64,000 bases of DNA from JAHJDS01 sp964569795 (GCA_964569795.1 CAZMVB010000007.1:1-64000); one strand, 5' to 3'; positions 38,401 to 45,448 are shown, counted from the stretch's first letter. Notes: generated by a model not told the origin, from the sequence alone. Numbers and translations are program-made.

Positions 38401-38664
38401 GGGCTCGACCTCGCAATAGCCCAGGCAGCCGGTCCGCCGGATCTGGACCCCCTCGGGGGCCAGTTCGGCCTGGGCCCGCTCATAGGCGGCCGCCGCCCCG
38501 GCGGCGATGCCGCACGAGGCCAGACCGATGTTGACGGCCAGGGTCGGCGGGGCCAGCAAATCCTCGAGGGCCCGATCCCGGATGGCCTCCAGATCGGCCC
38601 GTGTTTCGATCAAGTCAGTCATGCCCGTCCCGTTCTCCACGGCCCGTTTTGGTCCGTCAGTCAT
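35422..38664 (-). CDS. Canonical NuoF fused to GltD/NfnB-like flavoprotein
   Basis: The chain (1080 residues) begins with a thioredoxin-like [2Fe-2S] domain (Cys51, Cys80, Cys84). NuoF follows, with LRGRGGAGFPTGIKW (217-231) for FMN, GAGAFVCGEETALM (331-344) for NADH and EESCGKCVPCREG (506-518) for the [4Fe-4S] cluster. From about residue 585 a GltD-like module carries CRSLVVSPCQNACPAG and CGRICSHPCETSC cluster ligands. FAD (AVIGSGPAGLSCAYYL, about 691-706) and NAD(P) (VAVIGGGNVAVDAARSALRL) Rossmann motifs come next. One polypeptide could thus hold an NADH/FMN and a second NAD(P)H/FAD site. ATG 38664 overlaps the nuoE stop (ATGACTGA); ATG 38622 is an alternative. Confidence 0.9.
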   Translation of the reverse strand: MTDGPKRAVENGTGMTDLIETRADLEAIRDRALEDLLAPPTLAVNIGLASCGIAAGAAAAYERAQAELAPEGVQIRRTGCLGYCEVEPLVEILGPGRGGPRVVYQRITEDKIGQVVRSHREGEYLTDWALGQMTDAWSLLDENYGVTPSLECLPDTANLAQTPFYTGQFKVALRNCGYIDPDNIEHYIARGGYLGLWRALTEMEPAEVVETVVASGLRGRGGAGFPTGIKWRFMAQSPGDVKYVIVNADEGDPGAYMDRSVLEGDPHSVIEGLTIAARATGARHGFIYARHEYPLAVRRLETALAQARERGLLGTKIFGTDFDFDVTISTGAGAFVCGEETALMASIMGDPGRPRPRPPFPAQSGLWGKPSNINNVETMAGVPAIIVKGAEWYAGIGAGNGSSGTKVFSLVGKIKNTGLVEVPIGTSLRQIVQDVGGGVPSRRRFKAVQTGGPSGGCIPSPYLDTPVDYETLGQLGAIMGSGGMIVMDEGTCMVDLGRYFIEFLMEESCGKCVPCREGLLGLHEVLSRICAGQGRPGDLDKLRDIGQAMKDFSLCGLGQTAPNPVLSTLRYFEDEFRAHIQDKRCPAGVCRSLVVSPCQNACPAGVDVPNYVALAAQGKYRDSWAVVCERNPFPAVCGRICSHPCETSCRRGELDEPIAIKDIKRVVADWAWMHEKIDLEPFPVTRSERMAVIGSGPAGLSCAYYLRQMGYETVVFEAADKAGGMLRLALPPFRLPPEVVDREIERIVARGVEIRLNEPFGDGRRPEDLLAEGFAAVFVGTGAPAPVGLNIPGADKDAAGLFYGLDFLRQLCRGEETRLAGKVAVIGGGNVAVDAARSALRLGADEVTIYYRRDREDMPSSAAEIAEAEEEGVRFQFRSWPDKVVIKKGRVKGMAFSATECGQWDADGRRAFERVEGTRIEVPADVVLICIGQRPDASFGGASALESGRGGRLTVDDNTLGTSLPGVFGGGDVVTGPGFVIDAIAAGRRAAVAMDMYVRGDDSRVILTPSWRVIGDPTPLTPEQIAPDARAEVSTRPVRERVCSFDEVELGLTREQVAVEGRRCLRCDLESLAARTEEDR

Positions 38665-39151
38665 ACATGTCCACCAGCCGCTTCAGGCCGTCCACGCTCA
38701 CCCGGCCGTGGGTGTCCTGATCGACCCGGACCACCGGACCCAGCGAGCAGCAGCCCACGCACCGGACCGTCTCCAGGGAAAACCGCATGTCGGCCGTGGT
38801 CTCGCCCGGATCGATGGCGAGCATCTTGGCCAGGTTGTCCAGGACCCGCTGGGCCCCCCGGACGTGGCAGGCCGTGCCCAGGCAGGCGGTGATCACGTGC
38901 CGCCCCTTGGGCACGAAGCTGAAGGTCGAGTAGAAGGTCCCCACCGAATAGATGTGGCTGATGGGGACGTCCAGCGTTTTGGCCGTGTGCCACAAGGCGG
39001 CCTCGGGCAGGAAGCCGTACTCCTTCTGGATGGCCTGGAGGATCATGATCAGGTTTTCTTTACGGCCGCCGAACCTCTCGCCGATGATCTGATCCAAGAG
39101 ACCCGGATCGACCTCGACCTCGTCCGGCGGCGGACCGGCGTGCTCGGCCAT
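38657..39151 (-). CDS. NuoE-like [2Fe-2S] thioredoxin-fold subunit
   Basis: This is a 164-residue NuoE/HoxE/HndA-type protein. The N-terminal helical part (ILQAIQKEYGFLPEAALWHTAKTLDVPISHIYSVGTFY, in two segments) is typical. The four cluster cysteines are in ACLGTACHVRGA and CVGCCSLGPV. It partners NuoF in passing electrons from or to the FMN. An AAAGGAC site precedes the ATG, and its stop overlaps the NuoF-GltD start. The other 12 subunits of respiratory complex I are absent, so this is a soluble NuoEF module. Confidence 0.93.
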   Translation of the reverse strand: MAEHAGPPPDEVEVDPGLLDQIIGERFGGRKENLIMILQAIQKEYGFLPEAALWHTAKTLDVPISHIYSVGTFYSTFSFVPKGRHVITACLGTACHVRGAQRVLDNLAKMLAIDPGETTADMRFSLETVRCVGCCSLGPVVRVDQDTHGRVSVDGLKRLVDMYD

Positions 39152-39178
39152 GGTCCGTCCTTTCCCGAGGTCCGGGGC

Positions 39179-39706
39179 TCAGCCCAGGCCCGCCGGCATT
39201 TGTTCGTGGTCGAAGGCGATCCGCCCGGCGAACTGCTCGCGCCGAAGCTGGGTCAGTTCCCGGGCCGGACCGAACTGGAGGCACTGGGTGACGCACTTGG
39301 TGACGCAGGCCGGTTTCATCCCCAGGTCGAGGCGGTCCCGGCAGTAGTCGCACTTGGTGGCGCGGCCGATTTCCGGGTTCCACTGGGGGGCGCCCCAGGG
39401 GCAGGCGGCGATGCAGGCCTTGCAGCCGATGCAGATGCTCTGGTCCACGAAGACGATCCCGTCCTTGGTTCGCTTCTGCATCGCCCCGGTGGGGCAGGCC
39501 GTGACGCACCACGGCTTCTCGCAGTGGAAGCAGGGCATGAACACGAACCGGACCTCGGGGATGTTCCGGATCGTCCGCGGTCCGACGGAGATGTTCTTGC
39601 ACAGGGCCGGCCCGACCGGCAGGTTCTTGTTGGACTTGCAGGCCACCTCGCAGGCCAGACAACCGATGCAGCGCTTGGCGTCCTGGAGCAGATAGTATTG
39701 GCTCAT
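39179..39706 (-). CDS. Four-cluster ferredoxin subunit (DmsB/PsrB/HycB type)
   Basis: The 175-residue protein holds four [4Fe-4S] motifs: CIGCLACEVACKSNKN, CFHCEKPWCVTACPTGA, CIGCKACIAACPWGAP and CDYCRDRLDLGMKPACVTKC. This is the electron-transfer subunit pattern of complex-iron-sulfur-molybdoenzymes. It has no signal sequence and should be cytoplasmic. It is 16 bases downstream of the molybdopterin subunit and 27 bases upstream of nuoE. It would connect the molybdenum (or tungsten) site with the NuoE/F subunits. An AAAGGA site precedes ATG 39706. Confidence 0.92.
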   Translation of the reverse strand: MSQYYLLQDAKRCIGCLACEVACKSNKNLPVGPALCKNISVGPRTIRNIPEVRFVFMPCFHCEKPWCVTACPTGAMQKRTKDGIVFVDQSICIGCKACIAACPWGAPQWNPEIGRATKCDYCRDRLDLGMKPACVTKCVTQCLQFGPARELTQLRREQFAGRIAFDHEQMPAGLG

Positions 39707-39722
39707 GGCGATATCCTTTCGA

Positions 39723-41852
39723 CTAAGCCCGGCCGGAGGCCTTCTTGATGGTGACGAAACAGTCGGTCAGGGCGATGGCCCCGCCCACGGGGTCGTAATG
39801 ATTCAGGAGCCCCTTCTGAAGGCGGTAGTCGGCCAGGCCCTTCCCCAGGGACCGGGTGTGGGCCGGGACATCGTGGCCGAAACCGTGCAGGGCGAAGGCG
39901 GCCTCGGGATGAATGAAGTCGGTGACCGTGGCCTGGACCACGGCCGTTTCCCCGTTGGCGCTGACCTCGACCCAGTCGCCATTGGCGACCCCCAGCTCCT
40001 TGGCCCGGGCCGAATTGATCCAGATGGTGTTGGCCGGCATGATCTCGTTGAGGTAGGGGTTGTTCTGGGTGGTGCCGTGGGTGTGCACCGCGGTGCGGCC
40101 GAACAGCAGCCGGAAGCCGCCCGGCGGGGGTGCCTCGGGCGACTCGTAGGGTTTGAAAGACGGAAACCCGTTGTCCTCCAGCATGCTCGACACCAGCTCG
40201 ATCTTGCCCGAGGGCGTCTTGAACGGCAGGTCACCCAGCCGGTCGTACTTGATCGGATCGCTGACCAGATCGATGAACCCCTTGGCCACCACGTCGGCCG
40301 CCTTGACGCCGGTGCCCTTGAGCTGGTAGTCCCAGATGTCGGTGATGTCCTCGTAGGGGAAGTACTCGCCCTTGCCCAGCCGCTTGGCCAGTTCGGTGAC
40401 GATCCACCAGCCGGGCTTGGAGTCGTAGTAGGGCTCGATGGATTGCTGTCTGACCCTGAAGCCGGGCTTGTTGCCCTTGGTGGTGGCCATCAGGTCGGCC
40501 CGCTCGAAATAGGTGGCCTCGGGCAGGATCACGTCGGCGAACCAGGCCGTCTCCGAGAAGTTGACGTCAATGCTGACGATCAGGTCGAGCATGTTCAGGA
40601 GACGCTTTTGCTCCTCCTGGTCGGGCAGGGCCACCAGGGGGTTGTGGCGCCAGGCGAAGTAGGCCTTGACCGGGTAGGGCTCACCCGTCTCGATGGCCGG
40701 GTAGAGCAAGTGCAGCAGGCCCGGACCGACGTCATAGTGTTTTCGGCCCTCCATCCAGCCCACCCCGTCGACCCTCTTCTCCTTGACCTTGGGGATCTTG
40801 TCGCCCAGGCCGTTGAGTCCCTTTTTACCGGCGGCCTTGGGGTCCTTGGCGATGGGCAGGCCGCCCTCGGCCTCGACGCTGCCCAGCAGGACCTGGAGGA
40901 TGCACTGGGCCCGGGAGGCGTAAAAGGAGTTCATGTGCCGGGCGGTCATCCAGCCGGCGTGGACGATCACCGCCGGCTTGTCCTCGGCCAGCTCGTGGGC
41001 CAAGTCCTTGATCTCCTGGGCGTCCACGCCGGTCTCGCCCTCGGCCCACTCCGGGGTGTAGGGCTGGATGAACTGGGCCAGCTCGTCAAAGCCGATGGTG
41101 TGGCGCCGGACGAAATCCACGTCATATAGCCCCCCCTTGATCAGGACGTTGATCAGGGCCAGGCTGATGGCGTACTCGGTGTTGGGCCGGATCATCATGT
41201 ACCGGGTGGCCTTGGCCGCGGTCAGGGTCGCCCGGGGGTCGATGTAGGTCAGCTTGGCCCCCCGGCCCAGGGCGTCCATGACCTGCTTGACCTCCTTGAC
41301 CCGAATCGATTCCAGGATGTTGCGGCCGAAGAGGACGATGTGCTTGGTCTTTTTATAGTCGAAACCGGTGCCCTTGCGTCCCCAGCCATAGACCGACTTG
41401 GCGGCGTGAAAGGTGTTCCGGTCACAGGTGCAGTGGTGGTTGAAGTAGTTGGGCGACCCGATGGCCTTCATTAACAACTTGTGGAGCTCGTTGAACGGAC
41501 CCCCCCGATCCGACAGGGCCACCGCCCGTCCGCCGTACTCGTCGATGATCTTCTGGAGCTTCTCGGCGATGTAATCCAGGGCCTCGTCCCAGGTGGCCCG
41601 ACGCCACTGACCGGCCCCCCGCTCTCCGGTCCGGATCAACGGGTATTGTGGCCGCTCGGAATCGTACTCAAAGGCGATTCCGGCCGAGCCCTTGGCGCAC
41701 AGACTGGCGCCCATGGTCTTGTCGTTCGGATTGCCCTGGACCCAGACGACCCGGCCGTGTTCGACGTGAACCTCGATCGGGCATCTGACGGAGCACATGC
41801 AGCAGGCGCTGTAAATCTTTTTGCGTTCCGTGGTTGCTGGATTGGTGGCCAT
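39723..41852 (-). CDS. Cytoplasmic molybdopterin oxidoreductase, polysulfide/thiosulfate reductase-like
   Basis: The 709-residue protein belongs to the DMSO-reductase superfamily. The N-terminal [4Fe-4S] site is C17-x2-C-x3-C-x27-C52. Cys141 or Cys143 in NHHCTCDRNTF is the candidate Mo/W ligand, so no selenocysteine is used. The IDPRATLTAAKA, LPEATYFER and HTHGTTQNNPYLNEIMP motifs resemble PhsA/PsrA/Arr-type enzymes more than FdhA. There is no Tat signal, unlike exported PsrA/PhsA. It heads a cluster with ferredoxin, NuoE and NuoF-GltD subunits, so reducing power is probably exchanged with NAD(P)H and ferredoxin. Substrate (sulfur compound, formate or other) is open. A GAGGAA site and a strong promoter lie upstream. 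Confidence 0.82.
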   Translation of the reverse strand: MATNPATTERKKIYSACCMCSVRCPIEVHVEHGRVVWVQGNPNDKTMGASLCAKGSAGIAFEYDSERPQYPLIRTGERGAGQWRRATWDEALDYIAEKLQKIIDEYGGRAVALSDRGGPFNELHKLLMKAIGSPNYFNHHCTCDRNTFHAAKSVYGWGRKGTGFDYKKTKHIVLFGRNILESIRVKEVKQVMDALGRGAKLTYIDPRATLTAAKATRYMMIRPNTEYAISLALINVLIKGGLYDVDFVRRHTIGFDELAQFIQPYTPEWAEGETGVDAQEIKDLAHELAEDKPAVIVHAGWMTARHMNSFYASRAQCILQVLLGSVEAEGGLPIAKDPKAAGKKGLNGLGDKIPKVKEKRVDGVGWMEGRKHYDVGPGLLHLLYPAIETGEPYPVKAYFAWRHNPLVALPDQEEQKRLLNMLDLIVSIDVNFSETAWFADVILPEATYFERADLMATTKGNKPGFRVRQQSIEPYYDSKPGWWIVTELAKRLGKGEYFPYEDITDIWDYQLKGTGVKAADVVAKGFIDLVSDPIKYDRLGDLPFKTPSGKIELVSSMLEDNGFPSFKPYESPEAPPPGGFRLLFGRTAVHTHGTTQNNPYLNEIMPANTIWINSARAKELGVANGDWVEVSANGETAVVQATVTDFIHPEAAFALHGFGHDVPAHTRSLGKGLADYRLQKGLLNHYDPVGGAIALTDCFVTIKKASGRA

Positions 41853-41949
41853 GGTTGCTGTTCCTCGCTTGGCCCGGCCGGTCGGGGGGACCGTGACCGG
41901 GGTTCGAATGGTCTTGTGGTTTAGTGATCGTCAACCCGACAGGTTTCGT

Positions 41950-41978
41950 AGTATAGTGCATTCCGGTCCGGCTGGCAA
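41950..41978 (-). promoter_or_regulatory. Sigma70-type promoter of the molybdopterin oxidoreductase cluster
   Basis: On the minus strand TTGCCA (41973-41978, 5 of 6) and TATACT (41950-41955, 5 of 6) are 17 bases apart. Transcription would begin near 41943, giving a leader of about 90 nt. A short inverted repeat AACC-5-GGTT (about 41934-41946) covers the start site and may bind a regulator. Confidence 0.65.
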
Positions 41979-42109
41979 TACCTATATTGTCCGTAGGAAT
42001 TTTATCATGTGGCTTTGGCCCCGTCCCGGGAATGAGGCGGGGCAGAGGCCTTGGTGGCCGGCCCGGGGCCGGGACCGGAAGCGGGGCGCGGCGGCCGGGG
42101 TGAAAAGAC

Positions 42110-42139
42110 TTGACAGGTCGACGGATGGTGTGCTACTCG
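42110..42139 (+). promoter_or_regulatory. Predicted promoter of the FadR-like regulator
   Basis: A perfect TTGACA (42110-42115) is followed after 18 bases by TACTCG (42134-42139), a weak -10. The FadR-type operator begins 7 bases after the -10, exactly over the predicted start site. A bound repressor there would block initiation, so autoregulation is likely. Confidence 0.5.
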
Positions 42140-42145
42140 GTCGCC

Positions 42146-42163
42146 TGAATGAATCGTCATTCA
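42146..42163 (+). promoter_or_regulatory. FadR-type (TetR family) operator
   Basis: TGAATGAATCGTCATTCA is an interrupted palindrome with perfect 7-base arms. It agrees at 17 of 18 positions with the published Bacillus FadR box TGAATGAMTANTCATTCA, recalled from the literature. It lies upstream of a FadR-like TetR gene and etfBA. Confidence 0.8.
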
Positions 42164-42290
42164 TCCGGGGGATGTCCCCGGACCGAGGGCCTGATCCGGC
42201 CGGGCCGACCCGGCGGACCCGGACGCCCTCCGGAGACAATGGAAAGCAGGCCAAGTGCCGGCGATTTCCCGCCAGACAAGGACGACTGAC

Positions 42291-42887
42291 GTGGTGAAGG
42301 CCCGAGCGCCCAAAAGCGACAAGTACGATCGAATCCTGTCCGCCGCGGTCAAGATCTTCGCCCAGAAGGGCTTTTTTCATGCCCGCATCTCCGAGATCGC
42401 CAAGGAGGCCAAGGTAGCCGACGGGACGATCTACCTCTACTTCGAAAACAAGGACGACATCCTCATCTCGTTGTTCGAAGACCAGATGGACAAGGTCATC
42501 GGCAACATGAAGCAGGCCATGGCCGAGGAAAACGGGGCCCTGGGCAAGATCCGGAGCTTCGCCCTGACCCATCTGAAGATGGTCGAGAGACACCCCGATC
42601 TGGCCGAGGTCATCCAGGTCGAACTGCGGCAGTCGTCCAAGTTCATGAAGGAATACAAGAACGTCAAGTTCCTGGATTACCTGGACCTGGTGGGCCAGAT
42701 CATCCGGGACGGGCAGGCGGCCCACGAGATCAGGGCCGACCTGAGCCCGACCGTGGCCAAGCGGGCCTTTTTCGGGGCCCTGGACGAGATGAGCCGGTAT
42801 TATGTCCTGTCGCCGTCGCCCAAGGTCAGTATCGAGGAGGCGGCCCACCAGATCAGCGAGGTCTTCATCCGGGGCATCGCCGCTTGA
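42291..42887 (+). CDS. TetR-family regulator, FadR-like (acyl-CoA-responsive)
   Basis: The 198-residue protein has an N-terminal HTH, YDRILSAAVKIFAQKGF, then ISEIAKEAKVADGTIYLYFENKDDILISLF. This closely parallels Bacillus FadR, the long-chain acyl-CoA-sensing repressor of beta-oxidation genes. The ligand domain has the helical length expected of the group. GTG 42291 is chosen because AAGGA lies 8 bases upstream; an earlier in-frame GTG (42255) lacks this and only adds a non-conserved extension. A matching operator lies upstream, and etfBA follows 115 bases downstream. Likely targets are its own promoter, etfBA and perhaps the divergent oxidoreductase cluster. Confidence 0.85.
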   Translation: MVKARAPKSDKYDRILSAAVKIFAQKGFFHARISEIAKEAKVADGTIYLYFENKDDILISLFEDQMDKVIGNMKQAMAEENGALGKIRSFALTHLKMVERHPDLAEVIQVELRQSSKFMKEYKNVKFLDYLDLVGQIIRDGQAAHEIRADLSPTVAKRAFFGALDEMSRYYVLSPSPKVSIEEAAHQISEVFIRGIAA

Positions 42888-43002
42888 GGACCGGTCTCGC
42901 CCGTGGCGGACGCGCGGCCGGTCTCGGGGATATGGGGAACGGATAATCAAATCTTGACCTTCGGTGTGTTTTCCGAGGGCGGGTGTTTCAGAGGAGGTAG
43001 CC

Positions 43003-43782
43003 GTGAACATTCTGGTTTGTCTCAAACAGGTTCCCGACACGGAGACGATCATCAAGATCGCCGGGGACGGTAAATCCATTGTCACCGACGACATCAAGTG
43101 GGTGATGAATCCCTACGACGAGTTCGGCGTCGAGGAGGCCCTCAAAATTAAGGAGAAGGCCGGCGGCGAGGTGACGGTGGCCAGCGTCGGTCCGGCCCGG
43201 ACGACCGAGGCCCTGCGCACGGCCCTGGCCATGGGCGCGGACAAGGCCGTCCAGGTGACCGACGACGCGGCCGAGGGGGCCGACGCCCTGGGCGTGGCCA
43301 AGATCCTGGCCAAGGTGGCCGAGGCGGTGAATCCGGACCTGGTCTTCTGCGGCCAGCGGGGCGTGGACTACGACATCGGCGCCACGGGCACCATGCTGGC
43401 CGATCTCTTGGGCTGGCCCCACGTGGCCCTGGTGACCAAGGTGGACGTCGAGGACGGTCAGGTGACCTGCACCCGGCCCATCGAGGGCGGCACCGTGGTC
43501 CTGGAGGCCAAGCTGCCGGCGGTCCTGACCGCCCAGAAGGGCCTGAACGAGCCGCGCTACGCCTCGCTGCCGGGGATCATGAAGGCCAAGAAGAAGCCCC
43601 TCGAGACCAAGACCCTGGCCGACCTGGGACTGTCCGGCGGCGACGTGGCCGCCCAGGTCGAGGTCCTGGGCCTGACCCCGCCCCCGGCCCGGGCCGCGGG
43701 CAAGCTCATCGAGGGCGAGACCGCCGAGGACAAGGCGCAGGCCCTGGCCACCGCCCTGTCCAGCGAGGCCAAGGTCATCTAA
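43003..43782 (+). CDS. etfB: Electron transfer flavoprotein beta subunit
   Basis: The 259-residue protein begins NILVCLKQVPDTE and has the ETF-beta pattern MNPYDEFGVEEALKIKEK. It also has MGADKAVQVTDD and GQRGVDYDIGATGTMLADLLGWP, the last in the AMP/FAD-binding region. GTG 43003 is the start, preceded by GAGGAGGT; an upstream in-frame start would add an unrelated stretch. ETF carries electrons between acyl-CoA dehydrogenases (or bifurcating partners) and a quinone oxidoreductase or other acceptor. The run of residues resembles group 1/2 EtfB; whether it bifurcates cannot be decided here. Confidence 0.95.
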   Translation: MNILVCLKQVPDTETIIKIAGDGKSIVTDDIKWVMNPYDEFGVEEALKIKEKAGGEVTVASVGPARTTEALRTALAMGADKAVQVTDDAAEGADALGVAKILAKVAEAVNPDLVFCGQRGVDYDIGATGTMLADLLGWPHVALVTKVDVEDGQVTCTRPIEGGTVVLEAKLPAVLTAQKGLNEPRYASLPGIMKAKKKPLETKTLADLGLSGGDVAAQVEVLGLTPPPARAAGKLIEGETAEDKAQALATALSSEAKVI

Positions 43783-43829
43783 CCAAGCGGTCGCCCGGGG
43801 GCGACTTGAACATACAAGGAGTTTTCACG

Positions 43830-44813
43830 ATGGCTGGCGAAGTTTGGGCGATAGCCGAACAACGTGACGGAAAACTGAGAAAGGTCAGCTTCGAGGCCAT
43901 GAGCACGGCCAAGAAGCTGGCCGACGAACTGGGCGTGGCCGCCGCGGCGGTGGTCGTCGGCTCGGACGTGGGCGGCCTGGCGGCCGAGATGGCCAAGTAC
44001 GGCGCGGCCAAGGTTTACGTGGCCGACGACGCCAAGCTGGCCGCCTACACCAGCAATCCCTACGCCCAGGTGATCGCCGATCTGGCGAGCGCCGAGAAGC
44101 CGCAGATTATTCTCCTGGGCGCCTCGGTCAACGGCCGGGACCTGTCCAACCGGCTGGCGGCCAAGCTGGGCGTGTCACTCATGCCCGATTGCACCCGGGC
44201 CGAGATCCAGGACGGCCGGCTGGTGATGACCCGGCCGGTGTTCGCCGGCAAGGCCTTTGGTACGGTCAAGAGCACGGGCGACTACCAGATCGCCACCCTG
44301 CGGCCCAATGTCTTTGACGCCATCGAGGCCGCCGGGGCGGGCGAGGTGGTGACCGCGCCGGTGAGCCTGGATGACGCGGCGGTGAACACGACCGTCAAGG
44401 ACTTCCTGGCCGACGCGGCGGGCAAGGTCGATCTGACCGAGGCCGAGATCATCGTCTCGGGCGGACGGGGCATGAAGGACGCGGCCAACTTCGAGGTCAT
44501 CGAGAAGCTGGCCGATCTGCTGGGGGCCACGGTCGGCGCCTCGCGGGCCGCGGTGGACGCCGGCTGGCGGCCGCACAGCGATCAGGTCGGCCAGACCGGC
44601 AAGGTGGTCACCCCGAACCTGTACATCGCCTGCGGCATCTCCGGGGCGATCCAGCACCTGGCCGGCATGGGCAGTTCCAAGGTCATCTGCGCCATCAACA
44701 AGGACCCGGACGCCCCCATCTTCCAGAAGGCCGATTTCGGCGTGGTGGGCGACCTGTTTGACGTGGTCCCGGCCCTGGCCGCGGCCATCGAGAAGATGAA
44801 GTCTGAGGGCTAA
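43830..44813 (+). CDS. etfA: Electron transfer flavoprotein alpha subunit
   Basis: This 327-residue protein has an N-terminal EtfB-like half (VWAIAEQRDGKLRKVSFEAM and AAAVVVGSDVGG). The C-terminal FAD domain carries the signature EIIVSGGRGMKDAANFEVIEKLA, GATVGASRAAVDAGW, the HSDQVGQTGKVVTPNLYIACGISGAIQHLAGM segment split around the FAD site, and INKDPDAPIFQKADFGVVGD. No ferredoxin extension is present. It follows etfB by 47 bases, with AAGGAG before ATG 43830, and ends at a strong terminator. No ETF dehydrogenase or acyl-CoA dehydrogenase is adjacent. Confidence 0.96.
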   Translation: MAGEVWAIAEQRDGKLRKVSFEAMSTAKKLADELGVAAAAVVVGSDVGGLAAEMAKYGAAKVYVADDAKLAAYTSNPYAQVIADLASAEKPQIILLGASVNGRDLSNRLAAKLGVSLMPDCTRAEIQDGRLVMTRPVFAGKAFGTVKSTGDYQIATLRPNVFDAIEAAGAGEVVTAPVSLDDAAVNTTVKDFLADAAGKVDLTEAEIIVSGGRGMKDAANFEVIEKLADLLGATVGASRAAVDAGWRPHSDQVGQTGKVVTPNLYIACGISGAIQHLAGMGSSKVICAINKDPDAPIFQKADFGVVGDLFDVVPALAAAIEKMKSEG

Positions 44814-44825
44814 CTCAGCGGTATA

Positions 44826-44881
44826 ATGGACCCCTCAGGCTGGGGGATAGGCCTGTGTTCGTTTAACCCAGAGGGGTCCAT
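44826..44881. repeat. Long-range inverted repeat in the etfA 3' region
   Basis: ATGGACCCCTC (44826-44836) and its exact complement GAGGGGTCCAT (44871-44881) flank a 34-base interior. The interior contains a second short pairing, CTGGG/CCCAG. The element starts 12 bases after the etfA stop and directly precedes the terminator. It may be a 3'-end stabilising structure, a small RNA or a dispersed element. Confidence 0.5.
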
Positions 44882-44893
44882 AATTAAATAAAC

Positions 44894-44926
44894 AGCGCCG
44901 GGGCGTTTCGCCTCGGCGTCTTTTTT
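44894..44926 (+). terminator. Rho-independent terminator of etfBA
   Basis: The stem GCGCCGGGGCG with CGCCTCGGCGTC (44895-44920, loop TTT, one mismatch) is followed by six T at 44921-44926. Confidence 0.8.
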
Positions 44927-45010
44927 GTGCCCTGGCGGCCATGAATGACTTTCATCTGCGGCGATGAATATGCTATTATGAAATAAATTATCCGGAAGGG
45001 AGGTGCCTCC

Positions 45011-45448
45011 ATGAAGAGTTTGGCCGTGCTCCTGACCGTGGCCGCCGTGCTGATGACCATGTTCATCCCCGCCCCGGCCGGCGCCATGAACCCGGTCGGT
45101 AATTACCGGTTCATCCGGTCCCACCAGGCCGTCAAGGGCCGGTGTCCCCTGGGTAGGGGCGGCCCGGGGACCCTCAGCATCGCCCGGGCCAAAAAGGGCT
45201 ATGTGATGCGCTATCTCAGGGGAGTGACCTGCCGTCCGGCCTCGGTCTGCGTCCTGTACGGGTCCTGCCGGGGGGTGAGATGTATGTTCTCGACCACGGT
45301 CACGGTGGACAACGAGGGCGGCAAGGTGACCAACACGGCCGCCCTGAGATTCGCCGGCCACGGGGCCACGGGCGCCGGCCGCACGGTCTATCGGCACCCC
45401 TCGGGATTCACCTGCACCTGGACCTTTCAAATCCGGCTCATGAAGTAG
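45011..45448 (+). CDS. Small secreted cysteine-containing protein
   Basis: A signal peptide (LAVLLTVAAVLMTMFIPAPAGA, cleavage near residue 25) is followed by about 120 residues with eight or so cysteines (GRCPLGRG, CRPASVCVLYGSCRGVRC, FTCTWTF). This suggests disulfides and an extracytoplasmic beta-rich fold. GGAAGGGAGG precedes the ATG, and a TATTAT -10 lies at 44974-44979. The C-terminal 23 residues recur nearly unchanged in a truncated copy at 46866-46937. No family is recognised. It may be a short-lived accessory gene in a rearranged stretch. Confidence 0.7.
   Translation: MKSLAVLLTVAAVLMTMFIPAPAGAMNPVGNYRFIRSHQAVKGRCPLGRGGPGTLSIARAKKGYVMRYLRGVTCRPASVCVLYGSCRGVRCMFSTTVTVDNEGGKVTNTAALRFAGHGATGAGRTVYRHPSGFTCTWTFQIRLMK

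Noticed and set aside
31283..39151. Respiratory complex I operon
   Set aside because: Only NuoE, NuoF and a short NuoG/HoxU-like part are present, and NuoF is fused to GltD. No membrane subunits (NuoA, H, J-N) are found.
39723..41852. Selenocysteine-containing formate dehydrogenase
   Set aside because: The frame has no internal TGA, and the ligand region reads NHHCTCDRNTF with ordinary cysteines. The motifs fit the polysulfide/thiosulfate reductase branch better.
44826..44881. tRNA gene
   Set aside because: The hairpin has a GTTCG that recalls a T-loop, but there is no D-arm, anticodon arm or 7-bp acceptor stem with the right spacing.
44941..44962. Second FadR box near the secreted-protein gene (TGAATGACTTTCAT)
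   Set aside because: Arm spacing is wrong (the TCATTCA half is not at 18-mer distance) and one arm is incomplete.
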